Shown here one piece after another: positions 1 through 12,774 of a stretch of 64,000 nucleotides of DNA. The DNA lies in assembly GCA_027886175.1 (NCBI GenBank), contig JAJNNQ010000024.1, positions 7,796,001 through 7,860,000 on the forward strand, in the 5' to 3' direction. The translations under genes were made by a program, and so were the position numbers. The notes beneath the pieces were generated by a model that made no database searches, had not been told where the DNA came from, and worked only from the letters and a program-made list of their open reading frames with translations. The first letter of the stretch is position 1; the number at the start of each line of letters is the position of its first letter. The DNA is from Phylloscopus collybita (Eukaryota; Chordata; Aves; Passeriformes; Phylloscopidae).

Positions 1-497
1 GTGTCCTGTTCACCGTTCCTTGGGACAAAAAAAGACAAGGAGCTACTGGAGAGGGTCCAGCAGAGGCCAAAAAGATGGTGAAGGAACAGGAGCATCTCTC
101 TAATGAGGAGAGACTGTGGGAGCTGGGCCTGCTCAGTCTGGAGAAGTCTGAAAGGGGATCTCATCAATGCACATAAATGTCTCAAAGGCAGGGGCCAAGT
201 GGTTGTTGCCAGACTCTTCAGTGGTTTCCAGTGACAAGGTGAGGAGCAATGACCCTGAAAAAAAAAATGCAAGAGGTCCCAAATAAACAAGAGGAAGGAT
301 TTATTTGCATTGAGGGTGGCAGAGCACTAGAATAGTTGCCCAGGGAAGCTATGGATTCTCCCTCTCTGGAGACTTTCAAACCCACCTGGATGTGCTTCTG
401 TGCAAACTGCTTTGGGTGACCCTGTTTTGGCAGAGGAGTTGGACTGAGTGATGTCCAGATATCCTTTCCAATGTGAATTGTTCTGTGATTCTGTGAA
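1..497 (+). mobile_element. CR1 LINE, 3'-terminal fragment cut by the window edge
   Basis: This is the 3' end of a chicken-repeat-1 (CR1) non-LTR retrotransposon in + orientation. The order matches CR1: a piece like 'ggagctactggagagggtcc' near base 40, then 'gggagctgggcctgctcagt' and 'ctggagaag' (118-147). Next come the 'ttgcccagggaagctatgga' block (337-356) and the terminal octamer-like repeats 'ttctgtgattctgtg' ending near 495. The reading frame of the ORF2 C-terminus is broken by stops, so the copy is dead. The internal A run at 258-267 and the many substitutions suggest an old copy. The 5' part lies outside the window, so I cannot tell where it was truncated. The family assignment is from recall of the CR1 consensus; the subfamily is not resolved. 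Confidence 0.9.
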
Positions 498-822
498 ATT
501 ATATTTGAGGAAGTTCTGCTCAACACAAACGTGGTTAGTGAAGACTTGATCTTGTGTTCAGTGCCACGAAAAGAGAAAGGAGGGAGAAGGGAGAAATCAC
601 ACAGGGTAAAGGGGGGATTTTATGGTGACCATCAGGTTTTAGTTGTACCAGTCCAAATGGAACACAAACTGCTGCCATGAGTGTGGTGTTTGCTAAGCAT
701 TATGTGCCAAAACTAGAAAAGTTTTCTAACTGGATTGGAAAATAAATATCTGAAAATATCTGAGATCTAGTCAATTTGGAGCAATATCAATGCCTAAAAA
801 ATTGACTTCTTCCTCCTGCCCC
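498..822. other. Single-copy AT-rich DNA, nothing recognised
   Basis: The stretch between the CR1 end and the first A/C tract holds no recognisable gene, RNA or transposon. Confidence 0.5.
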
Positions 823-964
823 ACCCCCCGGCACCTGCCCCCTCCCCCCCCCCCCCCCCAAAAAAAAAAAAAAAAAACCACCAGGAAACCAAAAACAAAT
901 AATAATAAAAACAAACAAACAAACAAACACACCCAAAAAAACCACACACCAAAAAACCCACCCC
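823..964. repeat. C16-A18 double homopolymer and A/C-rich low-complexity tract
   Basis: A run of 16 C (844-859) passes directly into 18 A (860-877). It is followed by A/C-only sequence with (AAAC)n units around 910-930. The complementary strand is G/T-rich like the tracts elsewhere in the window. Frames that read through it encode only proline, lysine and asparagine runs or their complements and are not genes. Confidence 0.9.
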
Positions 965-3900
965 TTTTCACAGAAACCTGTTTTCATCAACATTCTGGTG
1001 AAAAGTTCCCAGATGAATCTGTTGACCAGTATGTTTCACACAACGGCATCTGTCTGTCTGGAAGTAATAGTCTGATTCACATTCTGTAATGAGGATAATG
1101 TTTCAGGGAATATACAAAAAGGAATATTAGAAAGGGTTTTTTACTTCACTGAATTTGCTCTTTGTTGTCTAATTCACCTCTCTGCTTCCCTGATTTTGTT
1201 GGGGTTTTTTTTGGTTTTTTTTGGTTTTTTTCCCTAAAAAGTAAACGTGGGTTATGCTCCAATAATGAACAAAGTTAAATGCCGTTTGTGGGAATGCTGC
1301 TCAAACTGACAAGAGTATTTTACCTACTAGCTTTGTGGGAAGCTTTTTCATGGTTCTTTTTTTGAATATATGCTATTTGCTCCCAGCTGGAAACACTGTC
1401 AACTTCACATCTCCCGAGGTCTTTAGATCCTGGAAAATGAAGCTGAAATAGAGTATTGTTAGTTGCCATGCTATGATGTGGATGGTTGGTAAATGTGAGG
1501 CAAATTATATGATATTGGTATACAAGTCACTTTTCTCATATACAGTAAATTGCAGCACAAGGGTGCATAAAAGCAATTAAGTGATTTGTGAACCAAGCTC
1601 TAAATATATTCAAAAATTACTAAGGTGAATTACTTCTTGGATTGTAAGATAATTATAACACCAGTCTTCTACTCATCAACAATGTAGTCCTCATACAGCC
1701 ACAATTCCAATGGAGTGTTGTATTTTTGTATGTGGCCCACACTCTAATTAGCACATTCTAATTTCAAGCTTAAAAGAAAACCACAAGAAGCATATGGCTT
1801 ATAGCATTTTGTTATTAACAACTAAGCTGTGTGTCTCACTGTGAGACAAAAAGCCAATCTTTCTTTTCTTTGATTCAGCCTTGCTCCCTGCTTTTTTATT
1901 TCTATCAGATAATTAAATAACCCAAACAAGATGAAATTAGTTACTTAATTTCTTTAGGAATTAGAGGTAATTTAGATTTAAGGAACTACTTTTTTGTTTT
2001 GTTTAGAACAGCTTAGTTCAGCCTGTTTGTTCACTCATTTCTTTTCATCGGCAAGATTTAAAACCAATCAATGATGCCCTGAATTCCGGCTATATTTAGT
2101 GAGAGAAAATGCTTGTTTTATTTTACAGTCAAATGCTCCATGCTTTCCCAATCTCTCTCCATTCCACCCTCCTTTTAAGCAGCACGTTAATAGTATTAGA
2201 CTGCTAAGCTGAAGGAGGTTGCTAATAGCAGAATCACAGAGCATGCTAATTACTTGCAGGGAGGTCGCAAAGGTTGGTGAGAGACAGATTCTGATAAGGT
2301 GGGGCAATTGCAACATTCATGACCTCCTTTTTTTGTTCCTCTCTGACTCTTTTTTTTTTTTCCCTCTGAAATGCTCACAAGTCTGTGTCAGTACCTGATG
2401 AAGGGTAAGACGTCTTCACTTGAACGCATCCTTCTTGGAGGATTTTTTGTGGTGCAAAGCAGATGGCAGTGCTCCCACTGTCTCTTCAGAAGTGCATACA
2501 TTAAGGGTAGTGCCCCACTGGCTCTTTGATGAGGCAGGTCTGAAATCATCAAAGTCTGGCCCTCTTCTTTCCATCAAAAAGTACAAGCAGGGCCTATAGA
2601 GACCACTGTCTATGGAAGATGATAGCAGTAATTAGCCTTTATGATAGATAAATCTTCATCGTCTGATGATCAAAGACAGCTAAAATTACCAAATTACGTG
2701 TGGCAGTTTTGTAATAGGAATAAAATGAGGCAACTTTATAATCTCTATGATCTTGTTACATAGAGTGCTAACTCTGTTTTAAGTGCATTTTATATTAGGT
2801 TAGTTGTTTCAAAGACAGGAGCTTATTTTTTTGTTAGAAATATTTATTTCTTTAACAATTTATTTGCGATGCAATAAAACAATTTAATAAAAGGCAGGAA
2901 AGAGAGGATCAACATAAAGTGCATGGGGAAAATTTATTTTTACGTGTTTCCCCTTTTCTCTTCCTTTTTTTTTTTTTTTTTTTTTTTTTTACATGCCATT
3001 TTTTCCATCTTTTTCACTCTTGCATCCCCATTACAGCTTGTTAAGAGTAGCATTTTCTGTATTTCAAGCAGGAGATGAGACTCACAGGTGTCCCTCAAGA
3101 TCAGTTCCATCTGAAAAACAGGAGCAGGTGACCCAGCATGACAGGCTTGAGAAAGAGCTGTAATTTTTGTAAGAGATGACAGGGACTTCATTCCTTTGGT
3201 TATAGTAAAATCTCTTCATTGAGGCAAAGCACTGAGACTCTGAGGGTCTGAAGTGTGTTGCAATTTAGGAATCTTGTGAGGGTTTCATGTCCCTTACAAA
3301 TGAAGGCCCTTACTACTATGATCTGTGTAGAGAATACCGTTTTTTTTTCCCAAACTATAATCCCCATCTTATAAGTAGAGAGAAACACTTTAATGTTGTC
3401 ACTGGTGACACTGGTGAGATTACTGTATGGGATTTAAGCACCTAAATATCACTTAAATCTGGTGCTAAGCTTTTATTTTCTGTTTGGAATCCAAGTTTAT
3501 TTTTAAATGTCTTCAGGAACTTTCTAAATAAAGCAATAAAATAATAATAATAATTGAAAAAAAAAGAGGTAACACTCTTTGAGAGCTATCACCCAGTCCC
3601 GATAATGACCTGAAAACTTCAGGGTCAAATACACCACCTTACTTGTTGTTTTCAGATGATAATAGCTATATATTTTTATTATGTAAAAAAAAAAAAAACG
3701 AATGTACAGTATGTTCTGAAAGGGAATAACTTGTTGCCAAGGTTACAGAGTAGAATACATCCCCAATATATAGGTAATTTTAAAAAAGGGAATTCTAAGA
3801 CAGTTGGAGAAGAGAGGTAGAAGAATGGTGGAATGCTAGAAGGTATTTAACAATATATTTCGATTTTATTACCCAACAAGAGAGTTTGCTTCAGTCAAAT

Positions 3901-5153
3901 ATAGACTAATTTGAAGCTCAAAATTACTATTATTATTTCATGATCATAGTTTAGTTTGTTTCACACCATGCTGAATTTTAACTACTAGAATCCATGACTT
4001 TGTTACTTACCTGTGTAAGATATGTTTGTGACTAAATCATTGCAAGAAATGGGATATTTTTGCAGCATAAGTCAACATTAAAATAAGAGCTTTGTATGAG
4101 TGTACCACAAATATTTTTTGTAATATTGTTGCGATTTTGTATTTTTGTAATATTGTAAAATTTGAGTACTAGCCTTATCATTTTAATATTCTAATTTTGA
4201 GCCAAAACTTTTAAGCATGATTCTGTCTCTTGGCTCCACACAGCAGTTAGTTTCCTGAACAAAAGATACATCAAAGGGAAGCATCAAGGAAGAGATGAAG
4301 GACAGAATTAGGGTGACCTTATGGTTTGGTGGTACTAGCAGAATTCCTGGTCTTTCTGGCAGAGAACTAAAGGTTTGCATTTTAGGAAGCACTTGGCATC
4401 CTGCCTTCTCAAGGCTAGCTTTACAATATGGATATACAGTGCAGCAGTTGTTGAACTGTCTAGGTGTCATGTTTTCCTCATTTTTGGGATAATAATGGAC
4501 AAAGAAATGTATTAAAAAAAAAAAAAAAAGTCATTACTGGGCAGAAGTACATTTTCCCAAATCAATGAGAGGGCTTTAACACAACTTAATGCTTCATTCC
4601 TGGTAGTTTTTAGTGAAAAAGTTCTTGAAAGTTATGGGTATGCCTGCATGTTGAGACATGCTCTACAGCAGTGATAACACGTATCCACATTTTAATGTGG
4701 GTGGGGCATGGATATTTTTAATGTTGAGTATAAACCAGGAAGTGCAGATATCTCAAGATATTTGTTTGTGGAGCATTGATGATCCAGTTAATGGAAGTAT
4801 TAATGAGTTGAAATATTCCAAAGGCCCATTGCTAAGCCAAGTTAGCTGGACTGCACAGCTAACAGCTGGAACAGTTTATTTGTGGCTGTTTTAATAAATG
4901 GTTTGAAAGGAGCAGTTGTATAGAGTATGCTATACATTTTTCATCAATGACACAGTAACAAATTTAATAGGAGCTTATTGGTCCAGAAGGGAGCCTTGTT
5001 AACTGCTTTGTTGCTGTACTGTCTGTCTGGGCAAAAAAACCCCCCACATTTGGGAAGTCCTTTGTTGTAACCAGTCACTTAATGCTGAGATTTTATCTGC
5101 CTTAAACATAGTCTTTGGCTATGGTTTTAGCCAATATGAAAACACATAAAAAG
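965..5153. other. Single-copy AT-rich DNA with scattered homopolymers
   Basis: No exon or transposon is recognised. It holds a small G/T tract (1195-1233), T26 (2965-2990), A14 (3685-3698) and A16 (4514-4529). A 15-bp direct repeat 'tttttgtaatattgt' occurs at 4115-4129 and 4142-4156. Open frames here are under 100 codons and have no recognisable protein similarity. Confidence 0.5.
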
Positions 5154-5452
5154 TTTGGGGTTTGGGTGGTTTTTTTAGGTTGTTTTGGGGTGTGTTTAAT
5201 TTTTTTTTGTGTGGGTTGTTTTGTTTTGTTTTGGGGTTTTTGTTTTGTTTTGTTTTCTTTTTTCTTTTTTTTTTGTTGTTTTTTTTGTGGGTTTTTTTTT
5301 GTTTTGTTTTGGTTTGGTTTGGTTTGGTTTTTTTTTGGTTGGTGGGTTGGGTTGGTTTGGTTTGTGGTTTTTTGGGTTTTGGTTTTTTTTTTTTTTTGTG
5401 GTTTTGCTTTGTTTTGTTTTGGTTTTGGTTATTGTTGCTTGGTTGGTTTTTT
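5154..5452 (+). repeat. 300-bp G/T-only low-complexity tract
   Basis: About 300 bases are almost entirely T and G, with (TTTTG)n, (GGTTT)n and GGGTT units and only a handful of A or C. It is the longest such tract here. All three + frames stay open simply because stop codons need an A; they translate to Phe/Gly/Val/Leu/Trp/Cys runs and are not proteins. Clustered short G runs near 5337-5385 could form two-tier quadruplexes. Confidence 0.95.
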
Positions 5453-6920
5453 AAGTGGATAATAATAATTAAAAAAACCCCAACCAGCTTCCCATGGAAG
5501 CACAGTAGGTATCTAGATATCTGGATAGGTAGGAATTACAGAAAGCTATCTGAAATCAAAAACTTTCAAATAAATTGAGTCTTAACCCAGTTTATGGATA
5601 TTCCAGTCAATGTGTTAATGAGTCAAGAGCTGCTCAAATACTTTTAGATAAACAGAGAAAAGTGTTGCATCAATTTTGCCTATAGAAACCAGTAAAATTT
5701 ACAGCTGCAGCTATGTTTTGTAAACAAGCACATATATCAGGCAATGCCAGGTGGCAGGCATATTTTTGGAATCCTGCTACTCTGCTTGTTTTCTTGAGTA
5801 TCAGATTGCTTGCTCTTTAATAAAGCTAATTAATTTTACTATCTGATACTAAAATAAACAGATAGAAATTGTGCTAAAGAGGTTTCTCTATAGCAGGAAA
5901 GCCTGCACTGCAAAACTCTCATGCTGAATTCAGCTCTCATTCACACACAAGCTGCCTAATCCATGGCACTATGTTGAGATAGGGTGAGAGCACGTTCAGT
6001 TCCTCCTAATCCACAGCATGTGTAGAGGCAGCACAAAATGGAAAGCATTCTTCCCTGAAGGGCTGAAGGAAAATGGACACTTCTGCCTCTCAGTCCTGCC
6101 CCAGATATGGTACCAAGCCTAGGATTAAAATGCAGCTTTACAGGAGACACGTGTTTCAGTGATGATGTTGGACACATCCTCCCCAGAGCACATTAGGGTT
6201 TGTATTTTCCCCCTGGAGAAAGGTTCCAGATGTTTCATGTTCTAGCATTTCACAAACCAGATTATTGTGCAAACTGTAGTCTTCAAGAGGGTGATATCCT
6301 CTGCCCTTCCTGAACCCTCTTCCTTGCACAATCTGGGAATGAGGAAAGATTCAGGGTGAGACTTATTCCTTCACAATGCAGTTCAAATATGTTCAGGGAG
6401 AGAGGAAATTGTCATCTTGCCTTCAATAAGCCTCTTGCATAATTCAGCTTGCAAACTAGCTCTTAGTAAATCTTAAACAAACAAAACAAATAATGTCTTA
6501 TGGAAAACTGCAGTAAGGAAGCTGAAACAGCAGAGTGAAAAATCTGAAGATTATTCCTGTCCTGTATGATGTTAACCTTAATTCTTCTTTATAAATAAGT
6601 AGTGAAAATTGAACACAGTCTATGAGCAAAAAGAGGCCAGATATTTTGGTCAGTAACTGGCTTTTTTTTATTATTATTATTATTATTATGAACAAGAACT
6701 CTCTAGCCTGAAAAGGTGTTGATGCTCAGACTGAATTATTTAGTAGGAGTCTAAATGTGTTCTTCTGAACTGCTAAACAGTTTGTGATGTTAACCCTGTG
6801 AAGTGTCCTTCCTCAGCTTGTGTGATGCTAGCCATCTGACTTCTCCTCTTTTCCTTCCCTTTTGTTTCCACCTGTTTGCCTTGTTATTAAAAGTACTTTC
6901 TGTCAATTGCTTTTTTTCAG
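5453..6920. other. Single-copy DNA, nothing recognised apart from a (TTA)n run
   Basis: No gene or transposon is recognised. A short T/(TTA)n microsatellite lies at 6662-6690. Confidence 0.5.
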
Positions 6921-7067
6921 GTTTGTTTTTGTTGGTGGTTTTGGTTGGTTGGTTGGTTGGTTTTGGTTTTGGCTTTGGTTTTGGTTTTTTGTGGGTTTTT
7001 TTTGGTTTGGTTTGGTTTTGGGTTTTTTTTGTGTGGTTTTGTTGTTGTTGTTGTTGTTGTTGTTTTT
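6921..7067 (+). repeat. G/T tract with (GGTT)n and (GTT)n microsatellites
   Basis: The tract contains (GGTT)5 at about 6943-6962, then GGTTTT units, then (GTT)7 or so at about 7040-7062. Repeated GG steps are compatible with two-tier G-quadruplex folding. The frames through it are low-complexity artefacts. Confidence 0.95.
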
Positions 7068-7828
7068 ATTTCCGCCTGCTAAAAATTCTTAAGATGCAAC
7101 AGGATTGAAATAAGTGAAAAAAATTCTACTTGACATCAGTGGGGAAAAAAATATTATGAGTATGCAGGCCTATTGGGCACACCTTCAGAAAGCTATTCTT
7201 TGCAGATCTTCCTTCTTTTTTTCCTGTTCCTCCATGACCAGCTTTTCATACAAAAATCCTCTGAGGCTTTTAAAACCAGTGGTTAACTCAGATAGTTAAG
7301 GTCTGTCTTGAAACAAGGGAAAAAATAAAAGAAGGGAGAAAAAAAAAAAGTAAAATAGTCCCACTAGACTGTGCTTCTCAGTGGAACAAGGAAAGACACT
7401 GCCAGTCAATGAAGTGCAATCTCCACGAGACCCTGGGATCAACTAATGATTAAAGACACTCTGCAGTGGGATTTGTCCTACACAGATTGCACTGAAGTGC
7501 TCAGCAGGCAACAAAGCCAACCCTGATCTTCACAAGTTCTCCTTCCATGTCATGTGTAATTTGATTGCATGGTTTGTGTAGATACATGTGGGTGTGTGTC
7601 TGGTAAGTAAAACCACGTAGGTAAACAGGCTTTCTTTTCAATTATGCAGGGAAGGAATGATGTTAATGAGATATAAATTTAAAATTATCTCTTTAGAGCA
7701 GTTTTATATTCAGTGGATACAGTTCCAGATATACATCCTTTCCCTTTTTCTTTTCTTACAGATAGAAGTTTTCCCAAGATATTTCCAGCTGTTAGTTTTA
7801 ACCTTAGCAAACTGGGATTCCTGACTGC

Positions 7829-7834
<6 letters not shown>
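7068..7834. other. Single-copy DNA, nothing recognised
   Basis: Mixed-composition DNA without a supported gene or transposon. The segment 7380-7560 is GC-richer than its surroundings, but I recognise no motif. Confidence 0.45.
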
Positions 7835-7866
<32 letters not shown>

Positions 7867-7892
7867 ATAATAATAATAAATATATATATATA
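7835..7892 (+). repeat. A30 run followed by (AAT)n and (TA)n
   Basis: About 30 consecutive A are followed by (AAT)n (7862-7880) and (TA)n. The layout resembles a retroposed poly(A) tail with a microsatellite growing from its end, but I recognise no retrocopy upstream. Confidence 0.9.
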
Positions 7893-9383
7893 TTCTTCCT
7901 TCTCTCCTTATAACATAGCAACAGGAACAGATTTTATAAGGGCTCAGACTCCATTTCACCAGTGCCTTCTGATTAATTTGAGCCCATCCCTAGTTACTGG
8001 CGCAGTCCTCTCCAGAGGTACCACATGGTGACCTCCTTCATGTTGCCTTTTGAATTTTTGATTTCCAGCAGGTGAACAGGGGCAAGGCAATGAGGACCCA
8101 TCTTCTAATGAAGCTCCTTTGTGTCCTGCAATTGCTACACGTTACAAACTGACATTATCATGCAATTATTACCTTACAGCTTTCATCCTGTATAAGATTC
8201 TATTGGATGACAGAATCTTTAAGAGATGAAAGTGCTTATTTTTCTACTTTATTTTCCATCTTTTTTGGGGGAGGCATTTTGAAATATTCATATTAATTTT
8301 TTTTTATTGTTTTATGACCCATAATATCTTTAAATCTTTACATTTTTTTTTGCCTCCAGATGAGTTAAGCAACTGTGTGAAGTTATTTGTTACAAAGCTG
8401 AAATAAGGACCAAGCAGCTTATGATTTTCTTGTTTAGAGTGATTTTTCTTTCATGATATATTATTGATTTAAGAACTTTTGACCTGAAAGTGACAGTTTT
8501 CTTGCCTATCTGCTCATGTTAGTTGTGGAATTGAGGAGCATATTTTCTGCTGAGTTGCTGCACTCAGAATATACCTGGCATCAAATCTTAGACTGATTAA
8601 CTCATATAGATGGTGAATGTGTCAGGATTGGTAAGTTTTCCTTGTTCACAATATAAAAGTGTTCCTATGAGTTCCTATAGGTACTGAATTAATTTTTTCT
8701 TTAAGATGCTTAATGAAAGGAGAAAACCATTCTGAAGTTTGAATACTTTTCTTTGCGTCTCAGAAACACAAGATAATCATAATTACTAACTAAAAAATTA
8801 AATAAATTTGATGTTATTTAATGTTCTAATCCAACAGAGAATTTACACACATACTTCAATTCCAGGTGGAACAGGGCTTTTGAATTCTTTGTGACCTTTT
8901 GGGCCAATTTCCTGTAATCTTTTGTTTGGTAATAAGATGAAGCTGTGCTGGTTTTGATATTACACAATTTCCACCAAAGTCAGCTTTGATTTTTTTTTCA
9001 TAAATAAAAAAATTTATCCTGTTCACATAATACAGACATGTGAAGACATTTTATAGACATGTAATAAGGAATGAGTTTTGATGAAATCGTAGTATAGCCT
9101 CAGATACATGGAGGGAAACCAAATTAGTGCTTTCTTACCTCTCCTTAATCAATGGCAAAATGGCTCAGGCATAAGCAAAGAAAACTCTACCAAACCCAGC
9201 CAGTCTAGGATAATGAATGGAAAAACATCCATCTGACAATCAGAAAAAAATACCAGGTGATTCAAGGTATAGTTAAAAGGTCTTCACATCTATTTAGGAA
9301 TTCACTGCATATAGATTAAGGTTGAATTAGTAATCTGACATGGAAACATTACTATTCTGAATGGTTTGTGCATTGTGTAAAAT
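7893..9383. other. Single-copy AT-rich DNA, nothing recognised
   Basis: No exon, RNA gene or transposon is recognised in this stretch. Confidence 0.5.
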
Positions 9384-9488
9384 GTTTGTGTTTGTGGTTT
9401 TATGTTTTTGGGGGGTTGTTTGTTTGGGGTTTTTTATTTGTTTGGGTTTTTGTTTTGTTTTTGTTTTGTTGGGGGTTTTTTTAGTGGT
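9384..9488 (+). repeat. G/T-rich tract with long G runs
   Basis: The tract has four G runs of 6, 4, 3 and 5 bases separated by T-rich loops. A long-loop quadruplex is possible on the + strand. Confidence 0.9.
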
Positions 9489-12400
9489 TTCCTGTAAATG
9501 AAATGTAGTACGCAAAGCAGAAGACATATACCAAACTCCCTGTCATTTACATAATATAAAGATTTTGAAGTGAAGATGTGGGGAAAAAAAATTGTAAACC
9601 ATTGAAAGAGAAAGACATACTGGTAGAGGGCAGGCAAGTTACTGCAGAAATGTACTGAGCCACTGAAATAGTTTTATTATTCCTAAATCCTCGGTGTAAG
9701 GGGAAAGCATTTACATGCCTTAAGGAAAACAATGATTGCTCTGGCTCTGAGAGAAAACTCTCAGCTTTGCTACATCATCATTTTGATCAGTGCCTTTTTC
9801 CTTCCTCCTTTTCATTTTTTTTTTTCTTTTTCCTTTCAATATCATTTCCCCCTGGCAATATGTGAAATTACTGCCTTGTAACATATGTGAGATGTACATG
9901 CCACATACACAACAGGGCTGGTGCCTCTACGGGCGCAGCCATCAATAAAACAAATAAAACACCACTAACCTGTCAGCCAGCTCCCTGGCTCTGTGTCCAA
10001 GTGCCCCCACTAGCCTTTCCTAAAACAAAACTCAGGTGTGCTCCTGGGAATAGCTTCTGATGAGGACTGGACTGCTCCCCTAGACAGAGAGAGTAAGACT
10101 GTGCCAGCTTTGTTGCCCTACCTTCCACACCTTCAGTCCTCCAGTCCTGGCCCTCAATTACATTCACATAACTTCATGTTTTAAAAACACTCTCTTAATG
10201 GGTCCAGCAGGGTTTATCCTGTTTCCTACATGGATGGAAGCCAGCCCCAACTGATTGCTGTTGTTGGCACATCACCTGTGCGGAAGCAAGGCCAAATGCT
10301 GTGCAGTGCAGATGTGGCCAATATGCCCTAAAAGATACAATGCATGTTCTTTTTGAATATCAGGTAGATTTGCTATGGATTGCTCATCCTTGGATTACAG
10401 ATCTATCCCTGAAGCCTTTTCATTTAGAAAGATAAAGAATTCAGTATTTTCTAAAGGTATGCAGTCGATCCTCTAGTAAGATATCCTTTGTTTTACTAGC
10501 TTCATACTCTATTACTGAGGAAAGCTTGGTGAAAACCTTCATTTGAATGAAAAAAAATGTTTTTACATTCTGAAAATGTGTGTAATATGTAAAATGATTT
10601 ATATAATTAAAACTAATAGAATTGCCAAGTGTAAATTGTTTTTGGGGTTGCCAAGTGAAAAATCCAAGGAATGTCTCAGGTGGTAAAATTTGTGAAGCAC
10701 TGATTTTGGCTGATATTACAACATGATGCATTATGAATTACACTAGGTGAAATTAATGGACACCAACACAAAGTTTCCATACTCCCTCAGCACTGGAGCT
10801 GGAACTCACTCTTTTACATTACTTAAAACAGTGGTGTTCCCAAGCATAAAATAGAGAAATGGCAAAATGGCTGTAAGAAGAGCCAGGAGGGGCGAGTACA
10901 GTTACAGTTCAAAATCTGGCACAAAAATGAAAAAGAAAAAAAAAAAAAAAATCCAAACCAGACAAAACCTAAACCTTTTGTGCTGCAATCCTTTAGTAAT
11001 CCTTGAAGCCTAGGTAGAGCTAAGCACTTGTTTCTTCTTTCTACTGCCTCTGAGTGATCTATTGTAATGAAGTCTAAGTATACAATGTCCATTTTGAGAT
11101 CAGTTTGGCTGATGAGCATATGGGAGGCAAAAGGGAATGCGGTGCCTATTAAAATGCTTATGAAAAATAGATAAAGCCTTTCAAACTTTAATAACATGCT
11201 ATTTGATTCTGTCAGCAGATAACATTATGCACAAAGTATTGCATAGCCAGGTTTAAGGGCTTGAAAGTCATCAGTCTAAGAAGGATTCCAGGAGACGCAG
11301 TGCAGGATAGCACATATTGACAACCTGCCAGTTTTGAGGGCATGAGGAGGACACAAGCACTGTAGTTTTACTTGATTTTGTGGATAGGAGATGGATAGTG
11401 TCATCAGGAGCAAACAGGCAGGGCAGACATCAACTGGACTGAAAGAGAAAATTTCTCTACAGACAGTGCAGGCAAGATCTAGTAAGCGAAGCATTGCAAA
11501 ATTCTCTGCAGGATACCTTTATGCCACAAGTTTCTAAATATTCTTTTAAAAAAACCCGAATAGCCAAACAAGTAAACCAAAAATCCTATGCAAAAAGCAT
11601 AAATAACTGAAGGATTCTTGGAGCTGTGTTGTTTCTACTCAGCCTGTTTAGGGGTCAGATTACAGATTACAGTCAGATGCAATCCATGACGTTCATCAGG
11701 ATCTCTTGATCTGATATGCTTGAGGAAAAAAATCGTAGGTTCTCTTTTTACATCCCTTTGCCTGCTTTCCTTGGATTTGTCCTTAGTGCATGCAGAAGGA
11801 CTAAATCCCTTTTGCACTCTGCCATTCCAGCAATGCTCCTGGAAGAACCCCTGGCTCCATGGTGAGGCATTTCTGCATGATGTTGCTGTAAGTCTGGTGT
11901 GGTGCGTTTGCAGTCAGCACAATGGTGTTGCTCTTGTCGCCCGCACTGATCCCAGAGCTCTGGCAGAATAGTGGGAAAGCTGATCTCTCCCTCTGCCACA
12001 CACACCTCCCAACAACACAGCACAAGCAGGCTTTATAACTTCTCTTATTTATTCTTGTTCAGTGTTTTGACCTCAATCCTTGTTGCCGTGCTTAATATGA
12101 TTTATTTATTCATAAGATGCTAAACTAACAATATTGAGTTTCGTGTGGACTGCCCATGAGACACTGAAAAGAAATGCTGACATGTTATTGCTAAGGGCAA
12201 TGGGCAGATTACTCTGCCTCACATTCACATGGTGCATTTATTCACCTATAAGCATTTTTATAGTGACTGTAATTGTAACACCTGGGCAATATATGTGCAC
12301 TATAAAAATGCTGAAAACTGTCCATTAGGACAATTAATTCTCTGTCCAGCTTCTGGTTTAATTGAGGCATTGTGCCTTTGGCTGTGTTATTGTTTTTAAT

Positions 12401-12692
12401 TTAAGGCATGCAGCAGGGCAAAGCTAATTCTCACAGCTGTGAAAATTCATGGGTAGGTACTTGGATGCTGGAGGCTGAGGCAAAGCAGGAGAGGGACAGA
12501 GAGTGTGTTACAGAAGCAGTTCCAGCACAGTTTTAAAGATCGTATTGTTTTCTTTGTTGTAATGACACCGGGCAAATCTTTTTTCATGACTGGCAATTAG
12601 GATAGAAAATTGAGCTTAAAGGGGCTTGAAACTAATCAAGGTTGAATTTGACTAATAGTTCTGGTCAGAACAAAAGCAGGGAGAAATTTAAA
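9489..12692. other. Single-copy DNA, nothing recognised
   Basis: Mostly AT-rich DNA with a somewhat GC-richer part at 9960-10340 and again at 11270-12010. Frames in these parts (up to 124 codons) show no recognisable domain. An A16 run lies at about 10936-10951. Confidence 0.45.
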
Positions 12693-12774
12693 AAATGTCA
12701 AAACATATCATTTTGACCTTTCTGAAATGAAATGTTTCATTTCGGAAATGCCAAACCATTTCATTTTGACATTT
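12693..12774. repeat. 82-bp imperfect palindrome, unidentified
   Basis: Two 40-base arms (12693-12732 and 12735-12774) flank a 2-base centre (TG). By hand alignment 30 of 40 positions pair. The outer 10 bases match perfectly ('aaatgtcaaa'), and the inner 14 match at 13 positions ('tttctgaaatgaaa' against the complement of 'tttcatttcggaaa'). The motif ATTTTGAC, or its complement GTCAAAAT, occurs four times between 12695 and 12812. It could be a remnant of a small palindromic DNA transposon, a hairpin RNA, or a paired binding-site cluster; none is shown. Confidence 0.75.

Noticed and set aside
5115..5578. Three overlapping + strand frames of 81-138 codons made of Phe/Val/Gly/Trp/Cys
   Set aside because: They only reflect a G/T-only tract that cannot contain stop codons; low complexity, no gene.
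6943..6962. Telomere-like repeat
   Set aside because: The unit is GGTT, not TTAGGG, and sits inside a wider G/T tract.
7835..7892. Poly(A) tail of a processed pseudogene
   Set aside because: No coding-like or transposon-like sequence recognised upstream and no target-site duplication seen. The same holds for the A runs at 37.9, 41.3 and 50.8 kb.
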